64,000 bases of DNA, from assembly GCA_023424965.1 (NCBI GenBank), contig JAFADI010000064.1:62001-126000 (forward strand). The letters are read 5' to 3'. The notes beneath the pieces are model-generated. The model worked only from the letters and a program-made list of their open reading frames with translations, searched no databases and had not been told where the DNA came from. Positions 16,578 to 25,297 of the stretch are shown one piece after another. The translations under genes were made by a program, and so were the position numbers. This DNA comes from Bacillota bacterium (lineage in GTDB: Bacteria; Bacillota; Clostridia; Acetivibrionales; JAFADI01). Each line of letters begins with the position of its first letter. Position 1 is the stretch's first letter.

Positions 16578-18239
16578 CTATTCCAGAGAACTGAAGTAAT
16601 CCCTTACAATGTCCTTCATGACGGGCGGAATTGAAGAATTGTCCACCGAGGACATGGCCTCACTCCTGTAGTCTCCCAGAACCCTGTCATAAGGGAGCGC
16701 TGAGCCTTTTTCCACCGGTGAGTTCTGGGACTGGGCCCAGCTGCTTTCACCGGAGTTCCCCTTGGTGCCTTTCACCTGGGACTCATTGCCGTTTCCACCC
16801 AGACGCTCCGGAACATAAATGCTTTCATAATCCTTGACTTCCTTCTTCCCGGGAGTCCTTCCGCCCCCACTGCTTTCTTCACCGCCGTAGCCCATATCCT
16901 TATTGGTAGTTCCCATTCCTGCCCCGCCGGCGCCCTTGTTTCCCTGAGAACCGCCATTGCCCTGGCCATTGCCTTCACCATTGCCGCCCGAATTGCCCTG
17001 GCCTGGCGGGGAATTCTGCTGACCGCCTTCACCTTGCTGATTTCCACCCTGGGAAGGTGTATTGCCTTGCTGCTGGTTCTGCGCCTGCTGGGAACTGCCA
17101 CCGCTTTGCCTGGAAATCTGACTGCGGGCATCGCTGATGGAATCCGTCAACTGGCTGATGACCTGGTTGTTCAACTGTTCCATTGCACTGGCAAGCTCCG
17201 GGTCGCTTGCGGCCAGACGGGAAAGGGTTTCATTCAATGCGGAGGCTTGACTGGCCAGGGAATTCAGATTCCCTGACGAAAGCGCGTTGCCAAGGTCAAG
17301 GAGGTTTTGTGCCAGCTGCTTGTCTTTTGCCACCTGCTCCGCCATCTTTTTAAAGGACTCTGCAAGGTCTTTCCTGCTTGCTTCATCCATCTTTTTCAGC
17401 TCATTGTTCATTTGCTCAAGTTTTTGCTTCATATCACTCATGCTGCCGTTTTTGATGGACTGCCCAATATCCTTTGTCACGGGGTTTTTCATCAAATTTT
17501 CCGCCAGCTTGCCAAGGTCGCTGCTTTCCGACTTTTGTTTCAGTTCCTCCAGTTCGTGCTTGGCCCTGGAAAGGGCCTTTACAGCCTCTCCTTCGGATTT
17601 GGACTTTTGAAGCTCCTTTAGCAGCTGGTCTATTTTGGCATTAATATCTTTAAGATTTTCGTCGGCCAGGCCGGTCTTTTTATTGGCCTCCTTGCGGTCT
17701 TTATCCAGCTTTTCCGCCTGCTTTTTTATCTCATCGAAGAGCTTTTCCAGCTGCCGGGCGGTTTCTCTGGACCTTGAGGGGATCATAAAGGAAAGACCCA
17801 CCAGCAAAGCCAGGGCGATACAGGCAATTCCAAGAGCCGAAGGGAAGCGGAGGGGATAGGACCGTCTGAAATCGGTATTTGTCAAGGCCTTCAGGGTGTC
17901 ATACCGCTGTATTCTGGAAATGGGGGAGGCATCCTCCTTAAATTGATATGCCGTGATGAGCCTCTCCTTCAGCCCAAGTGAATCCGCGGTCTTCATGACC
18001 TTAAGATTTTTAGGCCGGAGAAAAAGAGACACGAGCAGGGACACAAAAATGCAAGCGGCCAGGATGACTGCCAATATGCGGAGCAAATAGGGAACAGGAA
18101 CAAAAAGAGCACCATAGGAGAGCAGCAGGGAAAGAGCCCCTGCCGTAGATATCCCTACCATGACACAGAAGATGGCGTTATTTATATGCATTCTGTCCTT
18201 TAAAGGCCGGACCAGCCTGTAAATATCCTTTATGTCCAT
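16578..18239 (-). CDS. Membrane protein with coiled coil and Gly/Asn/Gln-rich tail
   Basis: 553 residues from the ATG at 18239 (GAGGTGG upstream; a GTG at 18251 is also open). Two membrane segments at about 22-44 and 48-70, then a third near 135-155 (LGIACIALALLVGLSFMI). Residues 165-380 are heptad-like and rich in Lys, Glu, Leu and Gln, a long coiled coil. Residues 385-470 are low complexity (Gly, Asn, Gln, Ser). The last 40 residues are again ordered (LPYDRVLGDYRSEAMSS, then DIVRDYFSSL). The layout resembles DUF4175-type proteins that accompany MoxR/DUF58 loci. No enzyme motif is visible; a scaffold role is my inference. Confidence 0.7.
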   Translation of the reverse strand: MDIKDIYRLVRPLKDRMHINNAIFCVMVGISTAGALSLLLSYGALFVPVPYLLRILAVILAACIFVSLLVSLFLRPKNLKVMKTADSLGLKERLITAYQFKEDASPISRIQRYDTLKALTNTDFRRSYPLRFPSALGIACIALALLVGLSFMIPSRSRETARQLEKLFDEIKKQAEKLDKDRKEANKKTGLADENLKDINAKIDQLLKELQKSKSEGEAVKALSRAKHELEELKQKSESSDLGKLAENLMKNPVTKDIGQSIKNGSMSDMKQKLEQMNNELKKMDEASRKDLAESFKKMAEQVAKDKQLAQNLLDLGNALSSGNLNSLASQASALNETLSRLAASDPELASAMEQLNNQVISQLTDSISDARSQISRQSGGSSQQAQNQQQGNTPSQGGNQQGEGGQQNSPPGQGNSGGNGEGNGQGNGGSQGNKGAGGAGMGTTNKDMGYGGEESSGGGRTPGKKEVKDYESIYVPERLGGNGNESQVKGTKGNSGESSWAQSQNSPVEKGSALPYDRVLGDYRSEAMSSVDNSSIPPVMKDIVRDYFSSLE

Positions 18240-18260
18240 GAGGACAACCACCTCTTAGCT

Positions 18261-19184
18261 TTACATTGTACTTGCCGGCTCCACCTTGCGGGAGGACCGG
18301 GACCTCTTTGGGAACCATGCCTTTTTGACGGGCTTGATCTTCCATGAGGCCAGCAGCATGAATATAACCGACGCAACAAGGTCGAAGACGATATTCACCA
18401 TCCAGGGCTTTACCTCAAAGCTCCCCACACTCTGGGAGGGGGCATAGTTCTGCATTCCGAAAACCTGCATCAGAATGTTCCCCCTGGCAAGGCCGTCAAT
18501 GGTGGACCCGAAACCGAATACGGGATTGGAGAACATAAAGGCCATGGCCTGGTTAATGTTGGGAGAGCCCTGGTTGTGCATGATGAAAACATACCATACC
18601 ACCATCAGGATGGGGGTGCCGATGATGAGCCCAAAAACCGTAATATAGGATACAATCATGGAAACGGAACTTTTCCTGAACAGGGTGGAGTAGAATATCC
18701 CCAAGCTTCCAAGAAATAGCGCCGTTGCGAGATAAAAACCGAAGGTCAGCAAAAGGTCGGTCATCCGGATACCTCCGTACAGGAATACCGAAGCCATGAT
18801 GGGGAGTGAAGCGGTTACCAGCAGGAGGACATGCGCAATGGAGACGAATATTTTTCCCGTTACGATGGAAATGGAGGATAAATTCGTACAAAGCAGCAGG
18901 TCCAGGGTTTGCCTTTCTCTTTCTCCGCTGATGGCACCTGCCGTCATGGCGGGAGTAATAAAAAGGATAAGCATCATTTGCACAAAAGCAAGGGTATTAT
19001 AGGATTCAAGGGCTACCCTGGGGTTGAAAAAATCCGCCGAGTATCTTGAGGCCTCTCTGCTGGAAAGAAAGAAGAGAAGGACAATCAACCCAAGAAAGCC
19101 CAGATAGACGGAAATTAGTGCGGGGGATTTCCAGCCCCTCATTTTGGTTTTCAGTTCCTTGTCGATTACCGGATTAACCTGCAT
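18261..19184 (-). CDS. ABC-2-type transporter permease
   Basis: 307 residues, six hydrophobic segments. It starts NPVIDKELKTKMRGWKSP, typical of ABC-2 permeases, and has the conserved cytoplasmic SGERERQTLDLLL box at about 85-97. The ribosome site GGAGGGG lies inside the end of the ATPase gene, with an 11-base overlap. It is the membrane half of an exporter or a mechanotransmission-type complex with the ATPase at 19174. Its basic C-terminal tail (FPKRSRSSRKVEP) is cytosolic. Confidence 0.88.
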   Translation of the reverse strand: MQVNPVIDKELKTKMRGWKSPALISVYLGFLGLIVLLFFLSSREASRYSADFFNPRVALESYNTLAFVQMMLILFITPAMTAGAISGERERQTLDLLLCTNLSSISIVTGKIFVSIAHVLLLVTASLPIMASVFLYGGIRMTDLLLTFGFYLATALFLGSLGIFYSTLFRKSSVSMIVSYITVFGLIIGTPILMVVWYVFIMHNQGSPNINQAMAFMFSNPVFGFGSTIDGLARGNILMQVFGMQNYAPSQSVGSFEVKPWMVNIVFDLVASVIFMLLASWKIKPVKKAWFPKRSRSSRKVEPASTM

Positions 19185-20109
19185 TTGCCACCCCTCCTAC
19201 CGTAAGATGCATGAACACTGATTCAAGATTTTTCTCCAGCTCCGTAAAAGATATGACGGGAATGTCGTTCCTTACCAGTCCCTTCAGAAGCTCTGCCACT
19301 AAATTCGGATCTCCGTCATAATCCGCATCGATGAAATCATTTGCGATGGAGATGCTGCCCAGGTTGGGCTGTTCCTGCAGGTACCTGACGGCCGGGTCCA
19401 GGTCCCCCAGTACTTTTATCCGGATGGTTTTCCCATGGGAAACCTTTTTCATGATATCGTCAACGGTTCCGCCGATAACCATTTTTCCATGCTCAATGAT
19501 GCCGATGGAGGTGCACAGCTCCGCCAGCTCGGGCAGGATATGGGAGCTGATAAGGATGGTCTTTCCCATATCCTTCAGTGCCTTCAGGATCTCCTTCATT
19601 TCCACCCTTGCCCTGGGGTCCAGCCCTGAGGCCGGTTCATCCAGGATCAGAAGCTGGGGATTGTGCAAAAGGCTCCTGGCAAGACAAAGCCTTTGCTTCA
19701 TGCCCCTTGAAAGAGAATCTACATAAAAATCCTTTTTGTGGGACAGATTGACCAGTTCCAGCAAATCATCGATTATTTTACTTCTCTCCGGTTTCGGCAG
19801 ACTGTATACACCGCAGTAGAAATCCATATACTCCGTCACTTTGAGATCGTCATAGACGCCGAAGAAGTCGGGCATGTAACCGATTTTTTTCTTGACACCC
19901 CGGGGATCGGAGGTGATGTCCACCCCGTCCACCGTTACTCTTCCGGAAGTGGGTTTTAAGAGCCCGGCGATGATTTTCATTGTGGTTGTCTTGCCGGCTC
20001 CGTTGGCTCCTACAAATCCATAGATGTGTCCTTCGCCGATTTCCAGGCAGAGATTGTCCACCGCTTTGAATTTACCGTATTTTTTAACCAGATTTTCTAC
20101 GATCAGCAT
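19174..20109 (-). CDS. ABC transporter ATP-binding protein (CcmA/GldA type)
   Basis: 311 residues: Walker A GANGAGKTT, Q-loop YMPDFFGVYDDL, signature LSRGMKQR, Walker B LLILDEPASGLDP and switch ISSHILPEL. The last 90 residues form the extra domain common in ABC-2 exporters (RIKVLGDLDPAVRYLQEQ). Its ATG overlaps the stop codon of the secreted protein gene upstream (TAATG). With the permease and the secreted protein it makes a trio similar in order to gliding-type GldA-GldF-GldG systems, although that likeness is architectural only. Confidence 0.88.
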   Translation of the reverse strand: MLIVENLVKKYGKFKAVDNLCLEIGEGHIYGFVGANGAGKTTTMKIIAGLLKPTSGRVTVDGVDITSDPRGVKKKIGYMPDFFGVYDDLKVTEYMDFYCGVYSLPKPERSKIIDDLLELVNLSHKKDFYVDSLSRGMKQRLCLARSLLHNPQLLILDEPASGLDPRARVEMKEILKALKDMGKTILISSHILPELAELCTSIGIIEHGKMVIGGTVDDIMKKVSHGKTIRIKVLGDLDPAVRYLQEQPNLGSISIANDFIDADYDGDPNLVAELLKGLVRNDIPVISFTELEKNLESVFMHLTVGGVANAG

Positions 20110-22685
20110 TATTTTACCACCCCGCTTATCTCCAGCTCGGGAACTCCAAGGAGCTCTCCCTCCATGCCGGACCTGTCGATTGTGACATTTGCCCTCACCT
20201 TGATTTCCTTTTTATCGTTGAGGTATTGGGACACATTGCCTTTGGCGTCATACTCGGCGCCCGCCTCCTCCCACTTGGAGGTAACGTTGTTATAGATGAA
20301 ATACTTATAGGTATTTTGGGCGTAAGTTTGCTGGGAAGCTCCTTTCGGGGGTTTTGGCTGATACTTGATATACATTGGCATAAAAGAGGACCAGTGAAGT
20401 TTGAAATTCTCGACAGCGATATTTGCCGGAACGGTAAATAGGAAATCCACGTCTCCGTCCATATTCACCCTTACGCCGCCGTTTAAAGGATCATCGAAGA
20501 AGGCATTCTTCGTGTCTTCCCCAAGCGCCGGGCGGATAATACCGGTGGGTATGTCAAGCCGGCTGCCTTTTACCAGGTCCAGGTTTGAAACGGAATAGAG
20601 CACATTGGTGTTGTATATCTTGGGCTCCGCTCCGTTGACGGACACCGTATAACCGGGATCGTCGTAGTTTAGGGCCAGGAAGGTGATTTTTGCTTCACCC
20701 ACGGAAGGCATGTATATATTGCGAAATACGTTGTCCAGCATATTGCGCTTGCGGTTGTCCGTCTTCCAGTTGGGAGGCATTTTTGCCCCCGGGGCAATGT
20801 AGGAAGGGCCATACCGGGCATCGATAAAATCGTCATACCGCTTTTTTACCGAAGGACTGCTAAGGGCCGTATCGATCTTTTTTTCCTCTCCGGGGAGCAG
20901 GTCTCCCACTTCAATGAAGTTATTGCCGACAGAAATAAAAGCTTCTCTGAAGGCCATGGACGTATTGTTTTTAACGGTGGCCTTGAGGGTCCCGTCCGTA
21001 ATGGAAAAGTCTTCAATGACCTTGCCGCTGGTGGGGACACTTTTACTGGCAGTCATGTATTTGGGCGTCCACATGTATACATCGTAAAGCTCATACTTTG
21101 CCTTGTCCGACAGGGTGAGCTTACTGGTAATCCTTGCATTCTCATTTTGCATGTTTGGATAGTAGCGGTCATCGTAATAGTTCTGAGGGCTGTTGGCGTC
21201 AATATTAAGGGTTTTGTCATATTCGATGCTCATATTGCCGCGCTCGTTGTTGAACACTCCCATATAGGTGTAGATTTGCGAGTCCTGCCTTTCCGGGTTC
21301 AGTTCGATGAGCGAAAAATTGTTTAAAACGGCGGTGGTATACCTGGTTTTAAAGCCGGCAACATAGGTGATGCCCATGAACAGGATGGCAACGGCCGGTA
21401 TGACAACCCAGCTCCAGTCCCGCTTGTCTTTTCTTTTAAGGAAAAGGTAGATGGCCGGGCCCACAAGCACAATATAAATCCCGATCATCACAAGCAGAAA
21501 ATCAAAGGGTGGAGTCTGGCTCTCAGGCACATTGGAAGCCAGGTGCTGGTACCCGGGCATGGTGCCGGAGGAGGACTGGTAGAAAGTGTCGGTTTTGGTG
21601 GCTTTAAGTTCCGAAGCGGCCTTGGAGGATTCGGTAATCAGCTTCTGCCAGAACATCTGCAGGTTGTCCCAGGACACCAGGGGCTCCAGGGAGGGATCAA
21701 AGGCAAGCAGCGATACAAAGCCGTTCCCGTATTTGTAAACGGTTGCAAGGGGAGTTCCTTTTTCATCGATGGTCACTTTGCCGCTTCCGGCATTTCCTGT
21801 GACGACCGGGACCTTGCCGGAGGGTGCGGGCTTTTCAATGAAAGCCCCCAGGCTCTGGGGCGAGGAGAGAGAGGTGGAACCTGTGGGTGAAAAAGGTTTC
21901 AGGGCTTCGCTGAGGCCTCCGTATACCTTTTTGTAGTTTGGACCGGTACACAAAAACAGGGCTTTTCCCTGGGCAACCCATTGTTCCAGTGTGCTCCTCT
22001 GCTTGTCTGTGAACAGGGAGGTGTCGAAATTGCTTATGATAATAACGTCAAAAGTGTTCAAAACCTTTATGTCGTCCGGCATATTGTTCTTATTGAGCCC
22101 AATGAGCTCTACCGGTCTGTCGGCAAATGCCATTTTTTCTCCTGCCGCAGTCATTACCGCCGCCTTCATTTTTATTTCCGCAGCCAGCTGAGGGTCGGTA
22201 TTTTCCGACAGCTTCATTCCATTCAGAACCCGGAAGCTTTCCTGATCGTCGGCCAGGATGCCTATTGTCGGATTCTGGGGAGAAAACAGCTTGATGAATT
22301 GATAATTTTCTTCCTTCAGCACCTTATCACCCTTTGCAAAACGGACGGTGAATTTTTTGTCCGCAGTGTAAATGGGAACAGTAATGGAAATATCCTTACT
22401 GGCTCCGGAAGGAAGGCTTACGGGTAACGCCAGGACCGTCCTGGAATTGGGATTGACATTGGATATCACTTGAAGCTCCCCATCCACGTTATCCCCCGTG
22501 TTTGTGACGGAAATTTTAAAGGGCGCTGAAGCACCTACCTTTGCCGATTCATCAAAACCTGCGCTTACCTTCAGCTCTATACTTGACGGAGCAGGAGCCG
22601 CAAAAACGGAGACTTGCTGCAGTACGGCCACCATGAATATAAGAGCAAGCGCGAGATAAGGGTTTTTTAAAGCTGTTTTCTTCAC
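20109..22685 (-). CDS. Large secreted/membrane protein of the MoxR-ABC operon
   Basis: 858 residues from the GTG at 22685, which has CGAGGTGAT at the right distance and begins with a classic signal peptide (KKTALKNPYLALALIF, cleavage after VFA near 33). A longer open frame to 22862 lacks both. Residues 35-160 look like a beta-sandwich (KISVTNTGDNVDGELQVIS), 160-320 like a GldG/glutaminase-type Rossmann domain (GILADDQESFRVL, DVIIISNFDTSLF, ALFLCTGPNY). Two membrane helices lie near 415-435 and 445-465 (IGIYIVLVGPAIYLFLK). The last 400 residues are beta-rich and extracellular. No catalytic motif is seen. It is the promoter-proximal gene of the operon. Confidence 0.75.
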   Translation of the reverse strand: MKKTALKNPYLALALIFMVAVLQQVSVFAAPAPSSIELKVSAGFDESAKVGASAPFKISVTNTGDNVDGELQVISNVNPNSRTVLALPVSLPSGASKDISITVPIYTADKKFTVRFAKGDKVLKEENYQFIKLFSPQNPTIGILADDQESFRVLNGMKLSENTDPQLAAEIKMKAAVMTAAGEKMAFADRPVELIGLNKNNMPDDIKVLNTFDVIIISNFDTSLFTDKQRSTLEQWVAQGKALFLCTGPNYKKVYGGLSEALKPFSPTGSTSLSSPQSLGAFIEKPAPSGKVPVVTGNAGSGKVTIDEKGTPLATVYKYGNGFVSLLAFDPSLEPLVSWDNLQMFWQKLITESSKAASELKATKTDTFYQSSSGTMPGYQHLASNVPESQTPPFDFLLVMIGIYIVLVGPAIYLFLKRKDKRDWSWVVIPAVAILFMGITYVAGFKTRYTTAVLNNFSLIELNPERQDSQIYTYMGVFNNERGNMSIEYDKTLNIDANSPQNYYDDRYYPNMQNENARITSKLTLSDKAKYELYDVYMWTPKYMTASKSVPTSGKVIEDFSITDGTLKATVKNNTSMAFREAFISVGNNFIEVGDLLPGEEKKIDTALSSPSVKKRYDDFIDARYGPSYIAPGAKMPPNWKTDNRKRNMLDNVFRNIYMPSVGEAKITFLALNYDDPGYTVSVNGAEPKIYNTNVLYSVSNLDLVKGSRLDIPTGIIRPALGEDTKNAFFDDPLNGGVRVNMDGDVDFLFTVPANIAVENFKLHWSSFMPMYIKYQPKPPKGASQQTYAQNTYKYFIYNNVTSKWEEAGAEYDAKGNVSQYLNDKKEIKVRANVTIDRSGMEGELLGVPELEISGVVK

Positions 22686-23103
22686 TAAGTCATCACCTCG
22701 GAATATAATTTGAATCTTATGTAAAATGCAGCCAGCAAAAAGGCCGCTGTGCATTGTATACAGGTATAGACTGAAACCCCCACGGAAAAGTTCCGGAAAA
22801 TTCCCGAATATAGTGTTACTTTTTGGCAGATTTATTATATTATAGCCGGTTTTACAAAGCAATTACAGGGATATAATCGTTTTGTAAATTAATTGTAAAC
22901 AGCCGGTACGAAATATAATACTCCCATTGTCGGAAAAGGTATGAAATTAAAAAAAATCAGGGGACATTTCGAAGCGGTGGGGATGTATTGACGGTTTTAA
23001 AATAATAAAGTATGATTTGGGAAGATTGGAATACAAAATATCCCAGCCCCGTTAAAGCTGTTATGGTATATAATTTCCCATGGGAAAAGGTAAAAATGCC
23101 GAT
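22686..23103. other. Divergent promoter region between the MoxR operon and recQ
   Basis: About 400 bases without a gene. It holds several TATAAT-like boxes on both strands (a minus-strand one near 22838-22845 and a plus-strand TATAAT at 23069-23074) and AT-rich filler. No riboswitch, repeat or terminator is convincing. Confidence 0.4.
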
Positions 23104-24942
23104 ATGAACAAATATGACATTCTCAAGCAATATTTCGGATATACGGAGTTCCGCCAGGGACAGGCCCAACTGATTGACAACCTTCTTGAAGGTGGGGATG
23201 TTGTGGGCATTATGCCCACCGGAGCCGGAAAGTCGGTGTGCTATCAGGTTCCCGCACTGATGCTGGAGGGAGTGACCCTGGTGATTTCTCCTCTCATATC
23301 CCTGATGAAGGATCAGGTTGCCTCCCTGGTGCAGTCCGGCATAAAAGCGGCATATATCAACAGTTCCATTACGCCGGCCCAGTGTGCCGAGGTGTTCCGC
23401 CACGGAATCGACGGCGCTTACAAAATCATATACATTGCCCCTGAACGGTTGGCGGCAGAGGATTTCCTCCGGTTTTCAGAACGCATCAAAATTTCCATGG
23501 TGGCTGTGGATGAGGCCCACTGCGTTTCCCAATGGGGGCAGGATTTCCGCCCCAACTATCTTAAAATCATCGATTTTATTCAGGGTCTTCCCGTAAGGCC
23601 TGTCATCGGCGCCTTCACTGCGACGGCGACGGCAGAGGTGCGCGAGGATATCATCAATATTTTAAGGCTGCAAACGCCTTTTGTAATCACAACGGGCTTT
23701 GACAGAAAAAATCTCTATTTTGGCGTGCAGAAGCCCGAGCATAAACTACCCGCACTGCTGGAAATTCTCAAGAGGAATAATGGAAAGAACGGAATTATAT
23801 ACTGTTCCACCCGCAAGACCGTAGAGGAACTGTGTGATACGCTGAACGGCAAGGGCGTTCCGGCCTGCCGCTACCATGCGGGTCTGGAGGACGGAGAACG
23901 CAGCGCCAACCAGGAGGATTTCATCTACGACAGGAAAAGCGTCATGGTGGCCACCAATGCCTTTGGCATGGGAATCGATAAATCCAATGTGTCCTTTGTT
24001 GTGCATTACAACATGCCCAAAAACCTGGAAAGCTATTATCAGGAGGCCGGGCGGGCGGGGCGCGACGGTGGGCCGGCGGAATGCATCCTGCTGTACAGCG
24101 GCCAGGATGTAAGGATAAACCAGTTCCTTATCGAAAACGGGCAGGAGATCAATGAGGACCTGACGGAGGAAATGCGGCAGGCAGTCAGGGAGAAGGACCG
24201 GGAGCGGCTCAAGGACATGACCTACTATTGCACCACCACCGATTGCCTCAGGCAATATATCCTGCGGTACTTTGGAGAAAGTGCGCCTGGTTTTTGCGGG
24301 GACTGCTCCAACTGCCGCACAAATTTTGAGACAGTGGATATCACCATTGAGGCGCAGAAGATTGTGTCCTGTGTGTTACGCATCGCTCAGAGAAACAGGA
24401 GTTTCGGAAAAATAATGATTGCGGATATCCTCCACGGCAGCAAGAACGAGAAGATAAAACGCCTGGGCCTGGACAGCCTGTCGACATACGGAATTATGGC
24501 TGAAATGCCTGTGAAGAGGATTCGCTCCATTATGGATTTTCTCATTGAAAACGGCTATTTGAGCCTGACAAATGACGAATATCCCGTGGCCGGGATTTCA
24601 AACCGTTCATCGGAAATCATCCGGGAGAAAAAGCAGTTGGAGATGAAGCTGCCGAGGGAAATCCAGCCGGAAAAGGCCGGTACGGCGAAAACCTATCACA
24701 ATGTGGATGAAGAACTGCTGAAGGAACTCAAAGCCTTGCGGAGCCGGCTGGCGGCACAGGCCCATGTGCCTGCATACATCATTTTTCCCGATGCGGCGTT
24801 ACAGGACATGTGCAGAAAGCTTCCCCGGACAGAGGCGGAATTTCTGGAGGTGTCCGGAGTGGGCAAAGCAAAGCTGGAGCGGTATGGACAGCAGTTTATT
24901 GCATTGATCGGGGAATACACGTCAAAGGGCACTCCGCTTTGA
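23104..24942 (+). CDS. recQ: ATP-dependent DNA helicase RecQ
   Basis: 612 residues from ATG 23104. Helicase motif I is MPTGAGKSVCYQ, motif II VDEAHCVSQWG with the RecQ aromatic loop after it (FRPNY), motif III FTATAT, motif V MVATNAFGMGIDKSNV and motif VI YQEAGRAGRDG. The zinc-binding cluster of the RQC region is present (CLRQYIL, then CGDCSNC), and an HRDC domain closes the protein (LPRTEAEFLEVSGVGKAKLE). It unwinds DNA 3'-5' in repair and fork restart. I prefer 23104 over the ATG at 23080 because a TATAAT box ends at 23074, only 6 bases before 23080. The gene seems to be a single unit. Confidence 0.93.
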   Translation: MNKYDILKQYFGYTEFRQGQAQLIDNLLEGGDVVGIMPTGAGKSVCYQVPALMLEGVTLVISPLISLMKDQVASLVQSGIKAAYINSSITPAQCAEVFRHGIDGAYKIIYIAPERLAAEDFLRFSERIKISMVAVDEAHCVSQWGQDFRPNYLKIIDFIQGLPVRPVIGAFTATATAEVREDIINILRLQTPFVITTGFDRKNLYFGVQKPEHKLPALLEILKRNNGKNGIIYCSTRKTVEELCDTLNGKGVPACRYHAGLEDGERSANQEDFIYDRKSVMVATNAFGMGIDKSNVSFVVHYNMPKNLESYYQEAGRAGRDGGPAECILLYSGQDVRINQFLIENGQEINEDLTEEMRQAVREKDRERLKDMTYYCTTTDCLRQYILRYFGESAPGFCGDCSNCRTNFETVDITIEAQKIVSCVLRIAQRNRSFGKIMIADILHGSKNEKIKRLGLDSLSTYGIMAEMPVKRIRSIMDFLIENGYLSLTNDEYPVAGISNRSSEIIREKKQLEMKLPREIQPEKAGTAKTYHNVDEELLKELKALRSRLAAQAHVPAYIIFPDAALQDMCRKLPRTEAEFLEVSGVGKAKLERYGQQFIALIGEYTSKGTPL

Positions 24943-25096
24943 AGGCCGGGAAGGTATAAAGGTTTTATTAGTCAGTATTAAATTACTTTGTTAAAACGAT
25001 ACAGCCCACATTTATTCTTCTCAATCCGTAAAAGCAAAATCAAATCGATTAATATCCAATACCAAACTTACAAAAGCATGGCTCCAATGCGTTTTC
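24943..25096. other. AT-rich spacer after recQ
   Basis: No gene, terminator stem or known element seen in this part. The remaining spacer to 25297 contains the RpiR operator/promoter region listed separately. An 83-codon open frame across 24988-25239 is rejected. Confidence 0.4.
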
Positions 25097-25111
25097 TGAA
25101 AAATTATTTCA
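25097..25111. promoter_or_regulatory. Putative RpiR operator 1
   Basis: TGAAA-AATTA-TTTCA, a perfect 5-bp inverted repeat with a 5-base centre. It has the same centre and left arm as site 3 at 25158. Confidence 0.55.
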
Positions 25112-25122
25112 TAATGGCGTAT

Positions 25123-25136
25123 TATTTCATGAAATA
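25123..25136. promoter_or_regulatory. Putative RpiR operator 2
   Basis: TATTTCATGAAATA, a perfect 14-base palindrome made of the same TTTCA/TGAAA half sites in inverted order, between sites 1 and 3. Confidence 0.5.
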
Positions 25137-25152
25137 TTTACTTAAATTACTA

Positions 25153-25181
25153 TTGCATGAAAAATTATTTCGTGATATTAT
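25153..25181 (+). promoter_or_regulatory. Promoter of the RpiR sugar operon
   Basis: TTGCAT 25153-25158, exactly 17 bases, TATTAT 25176-25181. Operator-like site 3 fills the spacer, so repressor binding would block polymerase. Confidence 0.6.
25158..25172. promoter_or_regulatory. Putative RpiR operator 3, inside the promoter spacer
   Basis: TGAAAAATTATTTCG, 14 of 15 bases equal to site 1 at 25097-25111. It occupies the space between -35 and -10. Confidence 0.55.
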
Positions 25182-25297
25182 AAATATAATGATAAAACCT
25201 TTAAAATATGCCTTAACATTTAGTAATAAGATTCCATAAACCTGCGAAATGTGAAAAAAAGTTTCAAACGCTGACGATTACCGGGAGGATACGGGGA

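Noticed and set aside
22686..22862. N-terminal extension of the large secreted protein
   Set aside because: A GTG at 22685 has a good ribosome site and starts a signal peptide; the extension would bury that signal.
24988..25239. An 83-codon plus-strand open frame after recQ
   Set aside because: Low-complexity, Lys/Ile/Phe-rich, no ribosome site, and it covers the promoter and the three RpiR-type palindromes.
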